DNA of 64,000 nucleotides, taken from positions 9,429-73,428 of the forward strand of contig DAORDK010000002.1 of NCBI GenBank assembly GCA_035345935.1, written 5' to 3'. This stretch comes from SSSZ01 sp035345935 (GTDB lineage: Bacteria; Pseudomonadota; Gammaproteobacteria; Burkholderiales; Rhodocyclaceae). Positions 35,425 to 43,263 of the stretch are shown piece by piece. How positions within the stretch are numbered: the first letter of the stretch is position 1; the number at the start of each line of letters is the position of its first letter. A program made the translations under genes and the position numbers. The notes beneath the pieces are model-generated. The model did not search any database and had not been told where the DNA came from. It saw only the letters and a list, made by a program, of their open reading frames with translations.

Positions 35425-36603
35425 TCAGTCGCCGATGAGGCCGTGGGCGACGCGTCGCGCCTCGCCATCGGAGCCCAGGACATCTTCGAGACTGCCCTCC
35501 GGTCCCGCCGGAAGCCGATCGAGAGTCGCGGCGATCACCCGGGCAATTCCGAGAAAGGGCAATTTGCGATCGAGGAAAGCGGCAACGGCGACCTCATTGG
35601 CGGCGTTGAGGATGGCCGGCGCGGTTCCTCCGGCGGAGAGAGCATCGTAGGCCAGCCGGAGGCAGGGAAACCGCTCGAAATCCGGCGCCTCGAAATCGAG
35701 CCGGGCGAGCTTGAAAAGGTCGAGGGGCTCCACCCCCGATTCGATCCGCTCCGGATAGGCCAGCGCGTGGGCAATAGGCGTTCGCATGTCGGGATTGCCG
35801 AGCTGGGCGATGATGGAGCCATCGACGTAATCGACCAGCGAATGGATGACGCTTTGGGGATGGACGACCACCTGGATGCGCTCAGGCTCGCAATCGAATA
35901 GCCAGCGGGCCTCGATGACTTCCAGGCCTTTGTTCATCATGGTGGCCGAATCGACCGAAATCTTGCGGCCCATGACCCAGTTCGGATGGGCGCAGGCGGA
36001 TTCCGGGGTCACCTCGGCCAGCGCCTCCACCGGCGTCGTCCGAAACGGCCCACCCGAAGCGGTGAGCAGGATGCGCCGAACCCCACAGCGCCGGAGCCCG
36101 GTGGAAAAATCAGCCGGCAGGGACTGGAAGATGGCATTGTGTTCGCTATCCACCGGAAGCAGACGCCCGCCCGATTCCCGCATCGCCGCCATGAACAGCT
36201 CACCGGCCATCACCAGGGCCTCCTTGTTGGCGAGCAGTATCTTTTTGCCCCGGCGGGCTGCGGCCAAAGTCGGCGCAAGGCCCGCGGCACCGACAATGGC
36301 GGCCATCACGGTATCGACTTCGGGATGGGTCGCCAGATCGATGAGCGAATCGACTCCATGGAGCACTTCGGTGCTCACCCCGGCGGTCTTCAACCGCCCG
36401 GCCAAGTCATCGGCCAGTCGAGCATCGCGCAGGACGGCGTAAGGCGGCCGGAATTCCACGCACTGCTCGAACAGGCGGTCGACTTGGCTATGGGCACAGA
36501 GGCCGAAAATCCGGTAACGGCCTGGGTGCCGACGGACCACGTCAAGCGTGTTGACACCGATTGATCCCGTGCACCCCAGGAGGGTGAGACTCTGGCGCTT
36601 CAT
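35425..36603 (-). CDS. dxr: 1-deoxy-D-xylulose 5-phosphate reductoisomerase
   Basis: Second step of the non-mevalonate isoprenoid pathway. The 392 residues begin LTLLGCTGSIGVNTLDVVRRHP with the NADPH site; LANKEALVMAGELF, LPVDSEHNAIFQ and GRKISVDSATMMNKGLEVIEA follow, with the Asp-Glu metal ligands. The start at 36603 (MKRQSLTL) overlaps the cdsA stop by four bases; an ATG 11 codons upstream is not family-like. Confidence 0.97.
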   Translation of the reverse strand: MKRQSLTLLGCTGSIGVNTLDVVRRHPGRYRIFGLCAHSQVDRLFEQCVEFRPPYAVLRDARLADDLAGRLKTAGVSTEVLHGVDSLIDLATHPEVDTVMAAIVGAAGLAPTLAAARRGKKILLANKEALVMAGELFMAAMRESGGRLLPVDSEHNAIFQSLPADFSTGLRRCGVRRILLTASGGPFRTTPVEALAEVTPESACAHPNWVMGRKISVDSATMMNKGLEVIEARWLFDCEPERIQVVVHPQSVIHSLVDYVDGSIIAQLGNPDMRTPIAHALAYPERIESGVEPLDLFKLARLDFEAPDFERFPCLRLAYDALSAGGTAPAILNAANEVAVAAFLDRKLPFLGIARVIAATLDRLPAGPEGSLEDVLGSDGEARRVAHGLIGD

Positions 36604-37418
36604 CCGCCTGCCCTTCCGGACAGAAGCCACAGGCACGCCACGGTCGGCAGGGTCGAGGTCAGGCTGTCGATGCGGTCAAGCACCCCTCCATGACCGGGGA
36701 GTATGGTGCTGCTGTCCTTCAGCCCCGCTTGGCGCTTGAGCAGTGATTCGAAAAGATCGCCCAGGATGCTCACGGCAGTCACCAGGACAAGGCCCGGTAG
36801 CCATACGAGGAGCGACCCTTCGCCGCCGAAGAGACCATGCCGAAGGGCGAGTCCATAGAGCATCACTGCGATACCGGCGCCGATGGCTCCTTCCCAGGTC
36901 TTTCCAGGACTGACCGTTGGCGCAAGTTTGTGCCGACCCCAGGTCTTGCCTGCAAAATAGGCGGCGATGTCCGCGAGCCAGACGACCGCCAGGATCGCCA
37001 GCAATACCCCGGGGCCAAGGACGCGCAACTGCACGATGGCCAACCAGGCGGGAAGCAAGACCAGCAAACCGACGATCGCGCCGCCCACTCGTCCCGGCCA
37101 CTTGAATCGCAGCCACAGCGGGACGACAAGGAGCCAGAAAGCCAAAGCCGGGAGGTAGAGGGCGATCGCTTCATCGGTTTGCGTCACTTCGACCAGTTGC
37201 GGCCGGCCCACGGTCAATCCCACTGCCAGCAATCCCAGGGCAATGCCATAGGCCACCCGCTTGCCGCTCGCCCATTGGACCAGCCCTCCCCATTCCCAGG
37301 CGGCGATCGCCGTCGCAGCCGCCATCAACAGAGCCCACTGCACCTGGGTCAGGAGAAACAGGCTCGGCAGCAACACCGCCAGGAGGCCTATCGCCGTGGC
37401 GATGCGGGTCTTAAGCAT
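36600..37418 (-). CDS. cdsA: Phosphatidate cytidylyltransferase
   Basis: Makes CDP-diacylglycerol for phospholipids. The 272 residues are mostly transmembrane helices, with the family signature near the C-terminus: SILGDLFESLLKRQAGLKDS followed by LPGHGGVLDRIDSL, which carries the catalytic Asp and Lys. The start at 37418 (MLKTRIATAI) overlaps the end of uppS by eight bases. Confidence 0.96.
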   Translation of the reverse strand: MLKTRIATAIGLLAVLLPSLFLLTQVQWALLMAAATAIAAWEWGGLVQWASGKRVAYGIALGLLAVGLTVGRPQLVEVTQTDEAIALYLPALAFWLLVVPLWLRFKWPGRVGGAIVGLLVLLPAWLAIVQLRVLGPGVLLAILAVVWLADIAAYFAGKTWGRHKLAPTVSPGKTWEGAIGAGIAVMLYGLALRHGLFGGEGSLLVWLPGLVLVTAVSILGDLFESLLKRQAGLKDSSTILPGHGGVLDRIDSLTSTLPTVACLWLLSGRAGG

Positions 37419-38181
37419 GGGAAGGCGTCGCGACTGCCGACGGCAACTGCTCGCTGGTGCGTCCGAAACGGCGTTCCCGCTGGTGATACGACTCAATGGC
37501 CGCGTCCAGGGCTTTCCCATCGAATTCTGGCCAGAGCAGGTCGGTGAAGTGGAGCTCGGTATAGGCCAGTTGCCAGAGCAGGAAATTGCTGATTCTCTGC
37601 TCTCCCCCGGTCCTGATGAAGAGATCGGGCTCAGGGGCGAAACTCATCGCCAGGTAGGGTTCCAGGTCGCTCTCCGCCCATTGCGCGAGATCAGGTCGCT
37701 CGGTCCGCAGGCGATTGGCGGCCTGGATGATGTCCCAGCGACCCCCGTAATTCGCCGCGACCGTCAGTTGAAGACGTTGATTGGCCATGGTCTTCGCTTC
37801 CGCTTCGCCGATCAGCTCCCGCAGTTTGGGATCGAACCGGCTGATATCGCCGACGATCCGCAAGCGCACCCCGTTGCGGTGGAGCTTCGCGACTTCCTGT
37901 TCGAGGGCCTTGACGAAGAGTTGCATGAGCAAGCTCACCTCCTCCGCCGGGCGACGCCAATTCTCGGAACTGAAGGCAAACAGCGTGAGGAACTCGACTC
38001 CGCGTTCGAGGCAGGCTTTGACCATCTCGCGGACCGTCTCGACCCCCCGTTTGTGGCCCGCAAAGCGCGGCAGGAAGCGCTTCTTTGCCCAACGGCCATT
38101 GCCGTCCATAATGACGGCGATATGCCGCGGGACTGGCGGCGTCTCGGGAACTTCCCGGGTTGAGCTCGTGAAAATGGGCAT
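37411..38181 (-). CDS. uppS: Undecaprenyl diphosphate synthase
   Basis: Makes the C55 lipid carrier used for peptidoglycan and O-antigen. The 256 residues include PRHIAVIMDGNGRWAKKR with catalytic Asp26, AGHKRGVETVR, LTLFAFSSENWRRP, and the C-terminal DLFIRTGGEQRISNFLLWQ. It lies 15 bases after frr. Confidence 0.97.
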   Translation of the reverse strand: MPIFTSSTREVPETPPVPRHIAVIMDGNGRWAKKRFLPRFAGHKRGVETVREMVKACLERGVEFLTLFAFSSENWRRPAEEVSLLMQLFVKALEQEVAKLHRNGVRLRIVGDISRFDPKLRELIGEAEAKTMANQRLQLTVAANYGGRWDIIQAANRLRTERPDLAQWAESDLEPYLAMSFAPEPDLFIRTGGEQRISNFLLWQLAYTELHFTDLLWPEFDGKALDAAIESYHQRERRFGRTSEQLPSAVATPSHA

Positions 38182-38196
38182 GCGATGCGGGCCGCG

Positions 38197-38754
38197 TCAG
38201 ACCTGCATCAACTCGGCCTCTTTCTGGGCCAGAATCTTGTCCACCTCGGCGACGTACCTGTCGGTGAGTTTCTGGACGTCGTCCTGGGCGCGGCGCTCGT
38301 CATCCTCAGGAATCTCATGTTTCTTGAGGGCATCCTTGAGATGGGTGTTGGCGTCGCGGCGCAGGTTGCGGATCGCCACCTTGGCCGTCTCGCCTTCTTG
38401 ACGGACCACTTTGGTCAGGTCGCGACGGCGTTCCTCGGTGAGCGCCGGCATGGGAACGCGGATCAACTCGCCTTGGGTAGCGGGGTTGAGACCCAGGTCC
38501 GAATCGCGGATCGCTTTCTCGACCTTCTGGACCATGTTCTTTTCCCAGGGCTGGACCCCCAGGGTGCGCGCATCGATGAGGGTAATGTTGGCCACCTGAT
38601 TGACCGGCACCAGGGACCCGTAATAATCCACCTGGACGTGATCCAGAAGGCCGACGTGAGCACGGCCGGTACGGACCTTGGCCAGATCGGCTTTGAGCGC
38701 TTCCAGGGAGCGCTGCATCTTGTGCTCCGCGGTTTTTTTCAATTCGGCAATCAT
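38197..38754 (-). CDS. frr: Ribosome recycling factor
   Basis: Splits post-termination ribosomes with EF-G. The 185 residues match the normal family length, with the conserved KVRTGRAHVGLLDHVQVDYYGS, the hinge PLV-containing segment and the C-terminal long helix (VQKLTDRYVAEVDKILAQKE). The start at 38754 (MIAELKKTAEHKM) is the family start; a longer frame upstream overlaps pyrH and is not used. Confidence 0.98.
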   Translation of the reverse strand: MIAELKKTAEHKMQRSLEALKADLAKVRTGRAHVGLLDHVQVDYYGSLVPVNQVANITLIDARTLGVQPWEKNMVQKVEKAIRDSDLGLNPATQGELIRVPMPALTEERRRDLTKVVRQEGETAKVAIRNLRRDANTHLKDALKKHEIPEDDERRAQDDVQKLTDRYVAEVDKILAQKEAELMQV

Positions 38755-38765
38755 CACGTTCTCCG

Positions 38766-39482
38766 TCAGCAATAAACCAACGTACCCTCGTCTTCGCCGC
38801 AGACGACGCGCTTCAACGCACCGGCCTTGAAGATGGAAAACACGTTGATCGGCAGTTTCTGGTCGCGGCACAGGGCGAACGCCGTGGCATCCATGACCGC
38901 GAGGTTGCGCGAAATCGCTTCGTTGAAGCTGATCCGGTCGTAGCGGGTGGCGGAAGGATCCTTCTTGGGGTCGGCGGTGTAGATGCCGTCGACCTTGGTC
39001 GCCTTGAGAACGATTTCCGCACCGATCTCCGATCCCCGCAGCGCGGCGGCGGTATCGGTGGTAAAGAAGGGATTGCCTGTCCCGGCACCGAAGACGACGA
39101 TCTTGCCTTCTTCGAGATAGCGGATGGCCTTGCCCCGGATATAGGGTTCGACCACCTGCTCGATATTGAGCGCCGACTGGACTCGGGAATTGAGTCCCGC
39201 CTGGCGGAAGGCATCGGACAAGGCCATGGCGTTCATCACCGTGGCCAGCATGCCCATGTAGTCGGCGGTGGCACGGTCCATCCCGGTGGCCGTGCCGGCC
39301 ATGCCGCGAAAGATGTTGCCTCCGCCGATGACCACGCCGATTTCCACCCCCAGATCGGCGACCGCCTTGATCTCGCCGACGATGTCCGCGATGGTCTGCG
39401 GATTGATGCCGTAGGCGTCGTCGCCCATGAGGGCTTCGCCCGAGAGCTTCAGGAGGATGCGCTTATAGCGGGGAGAAGCCAT
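38766..39482 (-). CDS. pyrH: UMP kinase
   Basis: Phosphorylates UMP to UDP. The 238 residues start RYKRILLKLSGEALMGDDAYG, the amino acid kinase N-terminal motif, and include VVIGGGNIFRG and the family's ADPKKDPSA segment near residue 170. It is between tsf and frr in the usual order. Confidence 0.98.
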   Translation of the reverse strand: MASPRYKRILLKLSGEALMGDDAYGINPQTIADIVGEIKAVADLGVEIGVVIGGGNIFRGMAGTATGMDRATADYMGMLATVMNAMALSDAFRQAGLNSRVQSALNIEQVVEPYIRGKAIRYLEEGKIVVFGAGTGNPFFTTDTAAALRGSEIGAEIVLKATKVDGIYTADPKKDPSATRYDRISFNEAISRNLAVMDATAFALCRDQKLPINVFSIFKAGALKRVVCGEDEGTLVYC

Positions 39483-39499
39483 CGTCGTGGTCCCCCTGC

Positions 39500-40396
39500 T
39501 TACTTCTGGGAGGCTGCGGCAGCCTGGGCGGCCACTTCGGCGGCGAAGTCGGACACTTTCTTCTCGATGCCCTCGCCCACCACGTAGAGGGTGAAGCCGG
39601 CCACCGAAGCGCCCTTCTGCTTGAGCAGTTGCTCGACGGTCTGCTTGCCGTCCTCGGCCTTCACGAAGACCTGGGCCAGCAGGGTGACTTCCTTGAGGTA
39701 CTTCTGGACCGTGCCTTCGGCAATCTTTTCCAACATGGCTTCCGGCTTGTTGTCGGCCCTAGCCTTTTCGATCGCAATGCGCCGCTCGGTCTCGATCAAT
39801 TCGGCGGAAACACCGCTTGCGTCAAGCGCCTTGGGCTTGGATGCCGCGATGTGCATGGCGAGATCCTTGGCCAGTTGCTCGTCGCCGCCGACCACGTCGA
39901 TGACGACGCCGATCTTGGAACCGCCATGGACGTAGGAAGTCAGCTTGCCTTTGGCCTCCAGCCGCACGAAGCGGCGGATCGACATGTTTTCGCCGATCTT
40001 GCCGACCAGGGCGGAGCGGGTGGACTCGACGGTACCTTCGCCCATGGGCAGGGCGGACAGCGCCGCCACGTCGGCGGGGGCGCGGGTCGCCACCAGCTCC
40101 GCGCAACCCTTGGCGAGGGCGATGAATTCGTCGTTCTTGGCGACGAAGTCGGTTTCGCTATTGACTTCGATCATGGCGCCCAGCTTGCCGTCGCCGGACA
40201 GGTAGAGCCCGACCACGCCTTCGGCGGCGATGCGGGCGGCGGCCTTGGTCGCCTTGTTGCCGAGCTTGACGCGGAGGATTTCCTCCGCCTTGCCCATGTC
40301 CCCGTCAGCTTCGGTGAGGGCCTTCTTGCATTCCATCATGGGCGCGTCGGTCTTGCCGCGCAGTTCAGCCACCATGCTTGCGGTAATTGCCGCCAT
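39500..40396 (-). CDS. tsf: Translation elongation factor Ts
   Basis: Nucleotide exchange factor for EF-Tu. The 298 residues begin MAAITASMVAELRGKTDAPM-like with MECKKALTEADGDMGKAEE, the conserved start, and TDFVAK is present in the core domain. The start at 40396 has AGGAGAAGAT just upstream. It is preceded by rpsB with a short hairpin in the intergenic gap. Confidence 0.98.
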   Translation of the reverse strand: MAAITASMVAELRGKTDAPMMECKKALTEADGDMGKAEEILRVKLGNKATKAAARIAAEGVVGLYLSGDGKLGAMIEVNSETDFVAKNDEFIALAKGCAELVATRAPADVAALSALPMGEGTVESTRSALVGKIGENMSIRRFVRLEAKGKLTSYVHGGSKIGVVIDVVGGDEQLAKDLAMHIAASKPKALDASGVSAELIETERRIAIEKARADNKPEAMLEKIAEGTVQKYLKEVTLLAQVFVKAEDGKQTVEQLLKQKGASVAGFTLYVVGEGIEKKVSDFAAEVAAQAAAASQK

Positions 40397-40443
40397 ATCT
40401 TCTCCTAGATGCTTGACACGCGAGGAAGGCGGGGTGAAGTCCG

Positions 40444-40457
40444 GCCGGAATACCGGC
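40444..40457 (-). terminator. Small hairpin between rpsB and tsf
   Basis: GCCGG-AATA-CCGGC forms a five-bp stem with a four-base loop in the rpsB-tsf gap. A partial terminator or attenuator here would lower tsf relative to rpsB expression. The stem is short and the T-run is poor, so function is uncertain. Confidence 0.35.
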
Positions 40458-40483
40458 TTTTCCTCATCCCCCCTCACCCCGGA

Positions 40484-41233
40484 TTACTCTGCGGATTCTT
40501 CCTCGACTTCGACGAACTCGTCGTCGCCGCCGGCCGCGACGATTTCCTGGACCACTTGGCTGCGACCCTCGAGGATGGCGTCGGCGACGCCGCGGGCATA
40601 GAGCCGGATGGCGCGGGAGGAGTCGTCATTACCCGGGATGACGTAACCGACGCCGTCCGGGGAGTGATTGGTATCGACCACGCCGATGACCGGAATGCCC
40701 AGCTTGCCGGCCTCGGTGACGGCAATCTTGTGGTAGCCGACGTCGACGATGAAAATGGCATCGGGCAGACCGCCCATGTCCTTGATGCCGCCAATGGATT
40801 TCTGAAGCTTTTCCAGTTCGCGGCGGAAAGTCAGGGCTTCCTTCTTGGGCATCTTTTCCAGATCGCCGGCTTCGACGGCCAGCTCCATGTCGCGCAGGCG
40901 CTTGATCGAGGTCTTGACCGTCTTGAAATTGGTCAGCATGCCGCCCAGCCAGCGCTGATCGACATAGGGCGCACCGGCGCGCTGGGCTTCCTCGGCCATG
41001 ATTTCCCGAGCTTGCCGCTTGGTGCCGACGAAAAGGATGTTGCCCCGATTGGAAGACAGCTTCTTGACGAAGGCCATGGCTTCGTTGTACTTGGTCAGGG
41101 TCTGCTCAAGATTGACGATGTGAATCTTGTTGCGAGCGCCGAAGATGTAGGGAGCCATCTTGGGGCTCCAGAAGCGGGTCTGGTGGCCGAAATGGACGCC
41201 GGCCTCCAGCATTTGACGCATGGTCACGGACAT
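40484..41233 (-). CDS. rpsB: 30S ribosomal protein S2
   Basis: A 249-residue small-subunit protein. The typical sequence is present: MRQMLEAGVHFGHQTRFW, KMAPYIFGARNKIHIVNLEQ, NRGNILFVGTKRQAR, and LPDAIFIVDVGYHKIAVTEA. The start at 41233 has AAGGAG upstream. It begins the minus-strand supercluster. An acidic C-terminal tail (EFVEVEEESAE) ends it. Confidence 0.99.
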   Translation of the reverse strand: MSVTMRQMLEAGVHFGHQTRFWSPKMAPYIFGARNKIHIVNLEQTLTKYNEAMAFVKKLSSNRGNILFVGTKRQAREIMAEEAQRAGAPYVDQRWLGGMLTNFKTVKTSIKRLRDMELAVEAGDLEKMPKKEALTFRRELEKLQKSIGGIKDMGGLPDAIFIVDVGYHKIAVTEAGKLGIPVIGVVDTNHSPDGVGYVIPGNDDSSRAIRLYARGVADAILEGRSQVVQEIVAAGGDDEFVEVEEESAE

Positions 41234-41300
41234 TTGAAACTCCTTTAAGGGTTGGACCGCCACCCGCCGCCAACGCCCGCCATTCTTGGATTTCTGGCAG

Positions 41301-41348
41301 ACACCCTTAATCGGCGGGTGTGTGGGATGTACGGCGGGCACTATGCCC
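41301..41348 (-). promoter_or_regulatory. Structured rpsB leader hairpins
   Basis: Two stems lie in the rpsB leader: ACACCC-N9-GGGTGT at 41301-41321 and GGGCA-CTA-TGCCC at 41336-41348. They are 70-115 bases before the rpsB start, within the predicted 5' UTR. S2 is autoregulated through leaders in other bacteria, so this could be a homologous control element; this is inference. Confidence 0.4.
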
Positions 41349-41388
41349 GTCGCCGCCTTTCCGGACTCACGCCCGAAAAAACTTTTGG

Positions 41389-41394
41389 ATTGTA
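41389..41394 (-). promoter_or_regulatory. Candidate rpsB -10 element
   Basis: TACAAT on the minus strand lies about 155 bases before the rpsB start; the -35 position shows only TTCTGT with a 17-base spacer. It is the best promoter match in the rfbD-rpsB gap. Confidence 0.4.
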
Positions 41395-41430
41395 CTATGG
41401 AGTTGGCCGGGACAGAAGCCCAGAGGCCGA

Positions 41431-42339
41431 TCAGTACCCATTCTGCTTGAGGGCGAGAAGCTGCAGGACCCGTTCCAGATAGGGCTGCCAATCCGGCATC
41501 GCGAGACCCAAAGCGGACTCCAGCCGTGAGCAATCGAGGCGGGAATTGAGGGGCCGGCGGGCGGCCTGCGCCAGTTCGCCGGTCAGAATGGGTCGGACGG
41601 CATCGGCATCCATGCGCAAGGCGAATCCACGCCGGGCGGCAAGGCCGACGATGGTGCGGGCAAATTCGTACCAGGACAGCGGATGAGCCGCGGCCAAGTG
41701 ATAGAGGCGGGCCTCGCCGACCGCCAGCAGACCCCCGCGCCGGACGGCAGCCAAGGCAAGCCCGGTCACCGTGGAAACAAGAGCGGCTGGGGTCGGGCTG
41801 CCGACCTGATCGGCCACCACCTCGAGGAAGTCTCTTTCCCGGGCCAGTCTGAGGATTCTCTTGACGAAATTGTCACCCCGGGCGCCAAAGACTCCACTGG
41901 TACGGAAGATGAGCGCCCGGGCGCCCGAACCGGAAATCGCGAGTTCTCCCTCGTGCTTGGTGCGGCCGTACACGTTGAGCGGCCTTGCCGGATCGTCCTC
42001 CCGATACGGCCCCGGCTTGCCCCCGTCGAAAATATAATCGGTGGAATAGTGGATCAGGAGCGCTCCCGAACGCGCGCATTCCGCGGCGAGGAGTGCCGGC
42101 GCTTCCGCATTGATGCGGCGCGCGCTATCCGCTTCGCTCTCGGCCCGGTCCACTGCGGTGTAGCCAGCGGCATTCACGATGACGCCGGGAGCAATGCTGC
42201 GGACCCGACTACGCAGTCCATCGAGGTCCGCGAGGTCGCAATCGCCGCGCGCCAAGGCGCAGAGGGCGCCATGCGGAGCGAGGGAGCGTTGGAGTTGCCA
42301 GCCGATCTGGCCGTCGCAGCCCAGAAGAAGGATCGTCAC
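41431..42339 (-). CDS. rfbD: dTDP-4-dehydrorhamnose reductase-like SDR
   Basis: A 302-residue extended SDR protein. The N-terminal nucleotide-binding motif is TILLLGCDGQIGWQLQ; NAAGYTAVDRAESE, YSTDYIFDGGKPGPYREDD and the YGRTKHEGE Tyr-Lys pair match RfbD/RmlD, the last step of dTDP-L-rhamnose synthesis. The start is GTG at 42339. It sits alone between rpsB and the divergent map, without rfbA, rfbB or rfbC nearby, so the other enzymes must be elsewhere if it makes rhamnose. Confidence 0.9.
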   Translation of the reverse strand: MTILLLGCDGQIGWQLQRSLAPHGALCALARGDCDLADLDGLRSRVRSIAPGVIVNAAGYTAVDRAESEADSARRINAEAPALLAAECARSGALLIHYSTDYIFDGGKPGPYREDDPARPLNVYGRTKHEGELAISGSGARALIFRTSGVFGARGDNFVKRILRLARERDFLEVVADQVGSPTPAALVSTVTGLALAAVRRGGLLAVGEARLYHLAAAHPLSWYEFARTIVGLAARRGFALRMDADAVRPILTGELAQAARRPLNSRLDCSRLESALGLAMPDWQPYLERVLQLLALKQNGY

Positions 42340-42462
42340 GGCAGTTTTTTGGGGATGAATCCGGGTATGGGCGCCAGTATGCCTTCGGCGGCCGGCTTTG
42401 CGAAATGGAGCGCATAATTTATCCTTCGCCCCTTTCCCAACGCCCCACACGAAGCCAATCCC

Positions 42463-43263
42463 ATGGGCATTTCCATCAAGACGCCTGAAGCCGTCGAAAA
42501 GATGCGCGTCGCCGGTCGGCTGGCCGCCGAAGTCCTCGACTACATCGAGCCTTTCGTCGTCGCCGGCGTGTCCACCGAAGAACTGGACCGCCTGTGCCAC
42601 CACTACATGGTGGATGTCCAGGGTTGCATTCCGGCGCCCCTCAACTATGCCCCCGCGGGCTACAAGCCCTACCCCAAATCGATCTGCGCCTCGGTGAATC
42701 ATCAGGTCTGCCATGGCGTTCCCGGGGAGAAGACGCTCAAGAACGGAGACATCGTCAATCTGGACATTACGACCATCAAGGACGCTTATCACGGCGACAC
42801 CAGCCGGATGTTCGTGGTCGGCGAAGGATCGATCCAGGCCCGCCGCCTGTGCGAAGTCACCTTCGAGTGCCTCTGGCTGGGAATTTCGGCCGTCCGTCCC
42901 GGCGCTTTTCTAGGCGACATCGGCGCCGTGATCCAGAAGCATGCCGAGAAGAACGGCTACTCCGTCGTGCGCGAATTCTGCGGCCACGGCATCGGCGAGC
43001 GCTTTCATGAAGAACCCCAGGTCCTGCACTACGGCAGGGCCGGTACCGGGATCGAACTGAAAGCCGGGATGATCTTCACCATCGAACCCATGATCAACGC
43101 CGGCAAGGCGGCCATCCGCGAACTGGCCGATGGCTGGACCATCGTCACCAAGGATCACAGCCTGTCGGCCCAGTGGGAACACACCATCCTGGTTACCGAA
43201 ACCGGCTACGAAGTCCTGACCGTCTCCACAGGAACCCGCCCCAAGCCGGACTGGATCAAATGA
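42463..43263 (+). CDS. map: Methionine aminopeptidase type I
   Basis: Removes the initiator methionine. In 266 residues the five metal ligands are all visible: D101 and D112 (LDITTIKDAYHGDTS), H175 (FCGHGIGERFHEEP), E208 (FTIEPMIN) and E239 (QWEHTILVTE). It overlaps glnD by four bases and is divergent from rfbD. Confidence 0.98.
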   Translation: MGISIKTPEAVEKMRVAGRLAAEVLDYIEPFVVAGVSTEELDRLCHHYMVDVQGCIPAPLNYAPAGYKPYPKSICASVNHQVCHGVPGEKTLKNGDIVNLDITTIKDAYHGDTSRMFVVGEGSIQARRLCEVTFECLWLGISAVRPGAFLGDIGAVIQKHAEKNGYSVVREFCGHGIGERFHEEPQVLHYGRAGTGIELKAGMIFTIEPMINAGKAAIRELADGWTIVTKDHSLSAQWEHTILVTETGYEVLTVSTGTRPKPDWIK

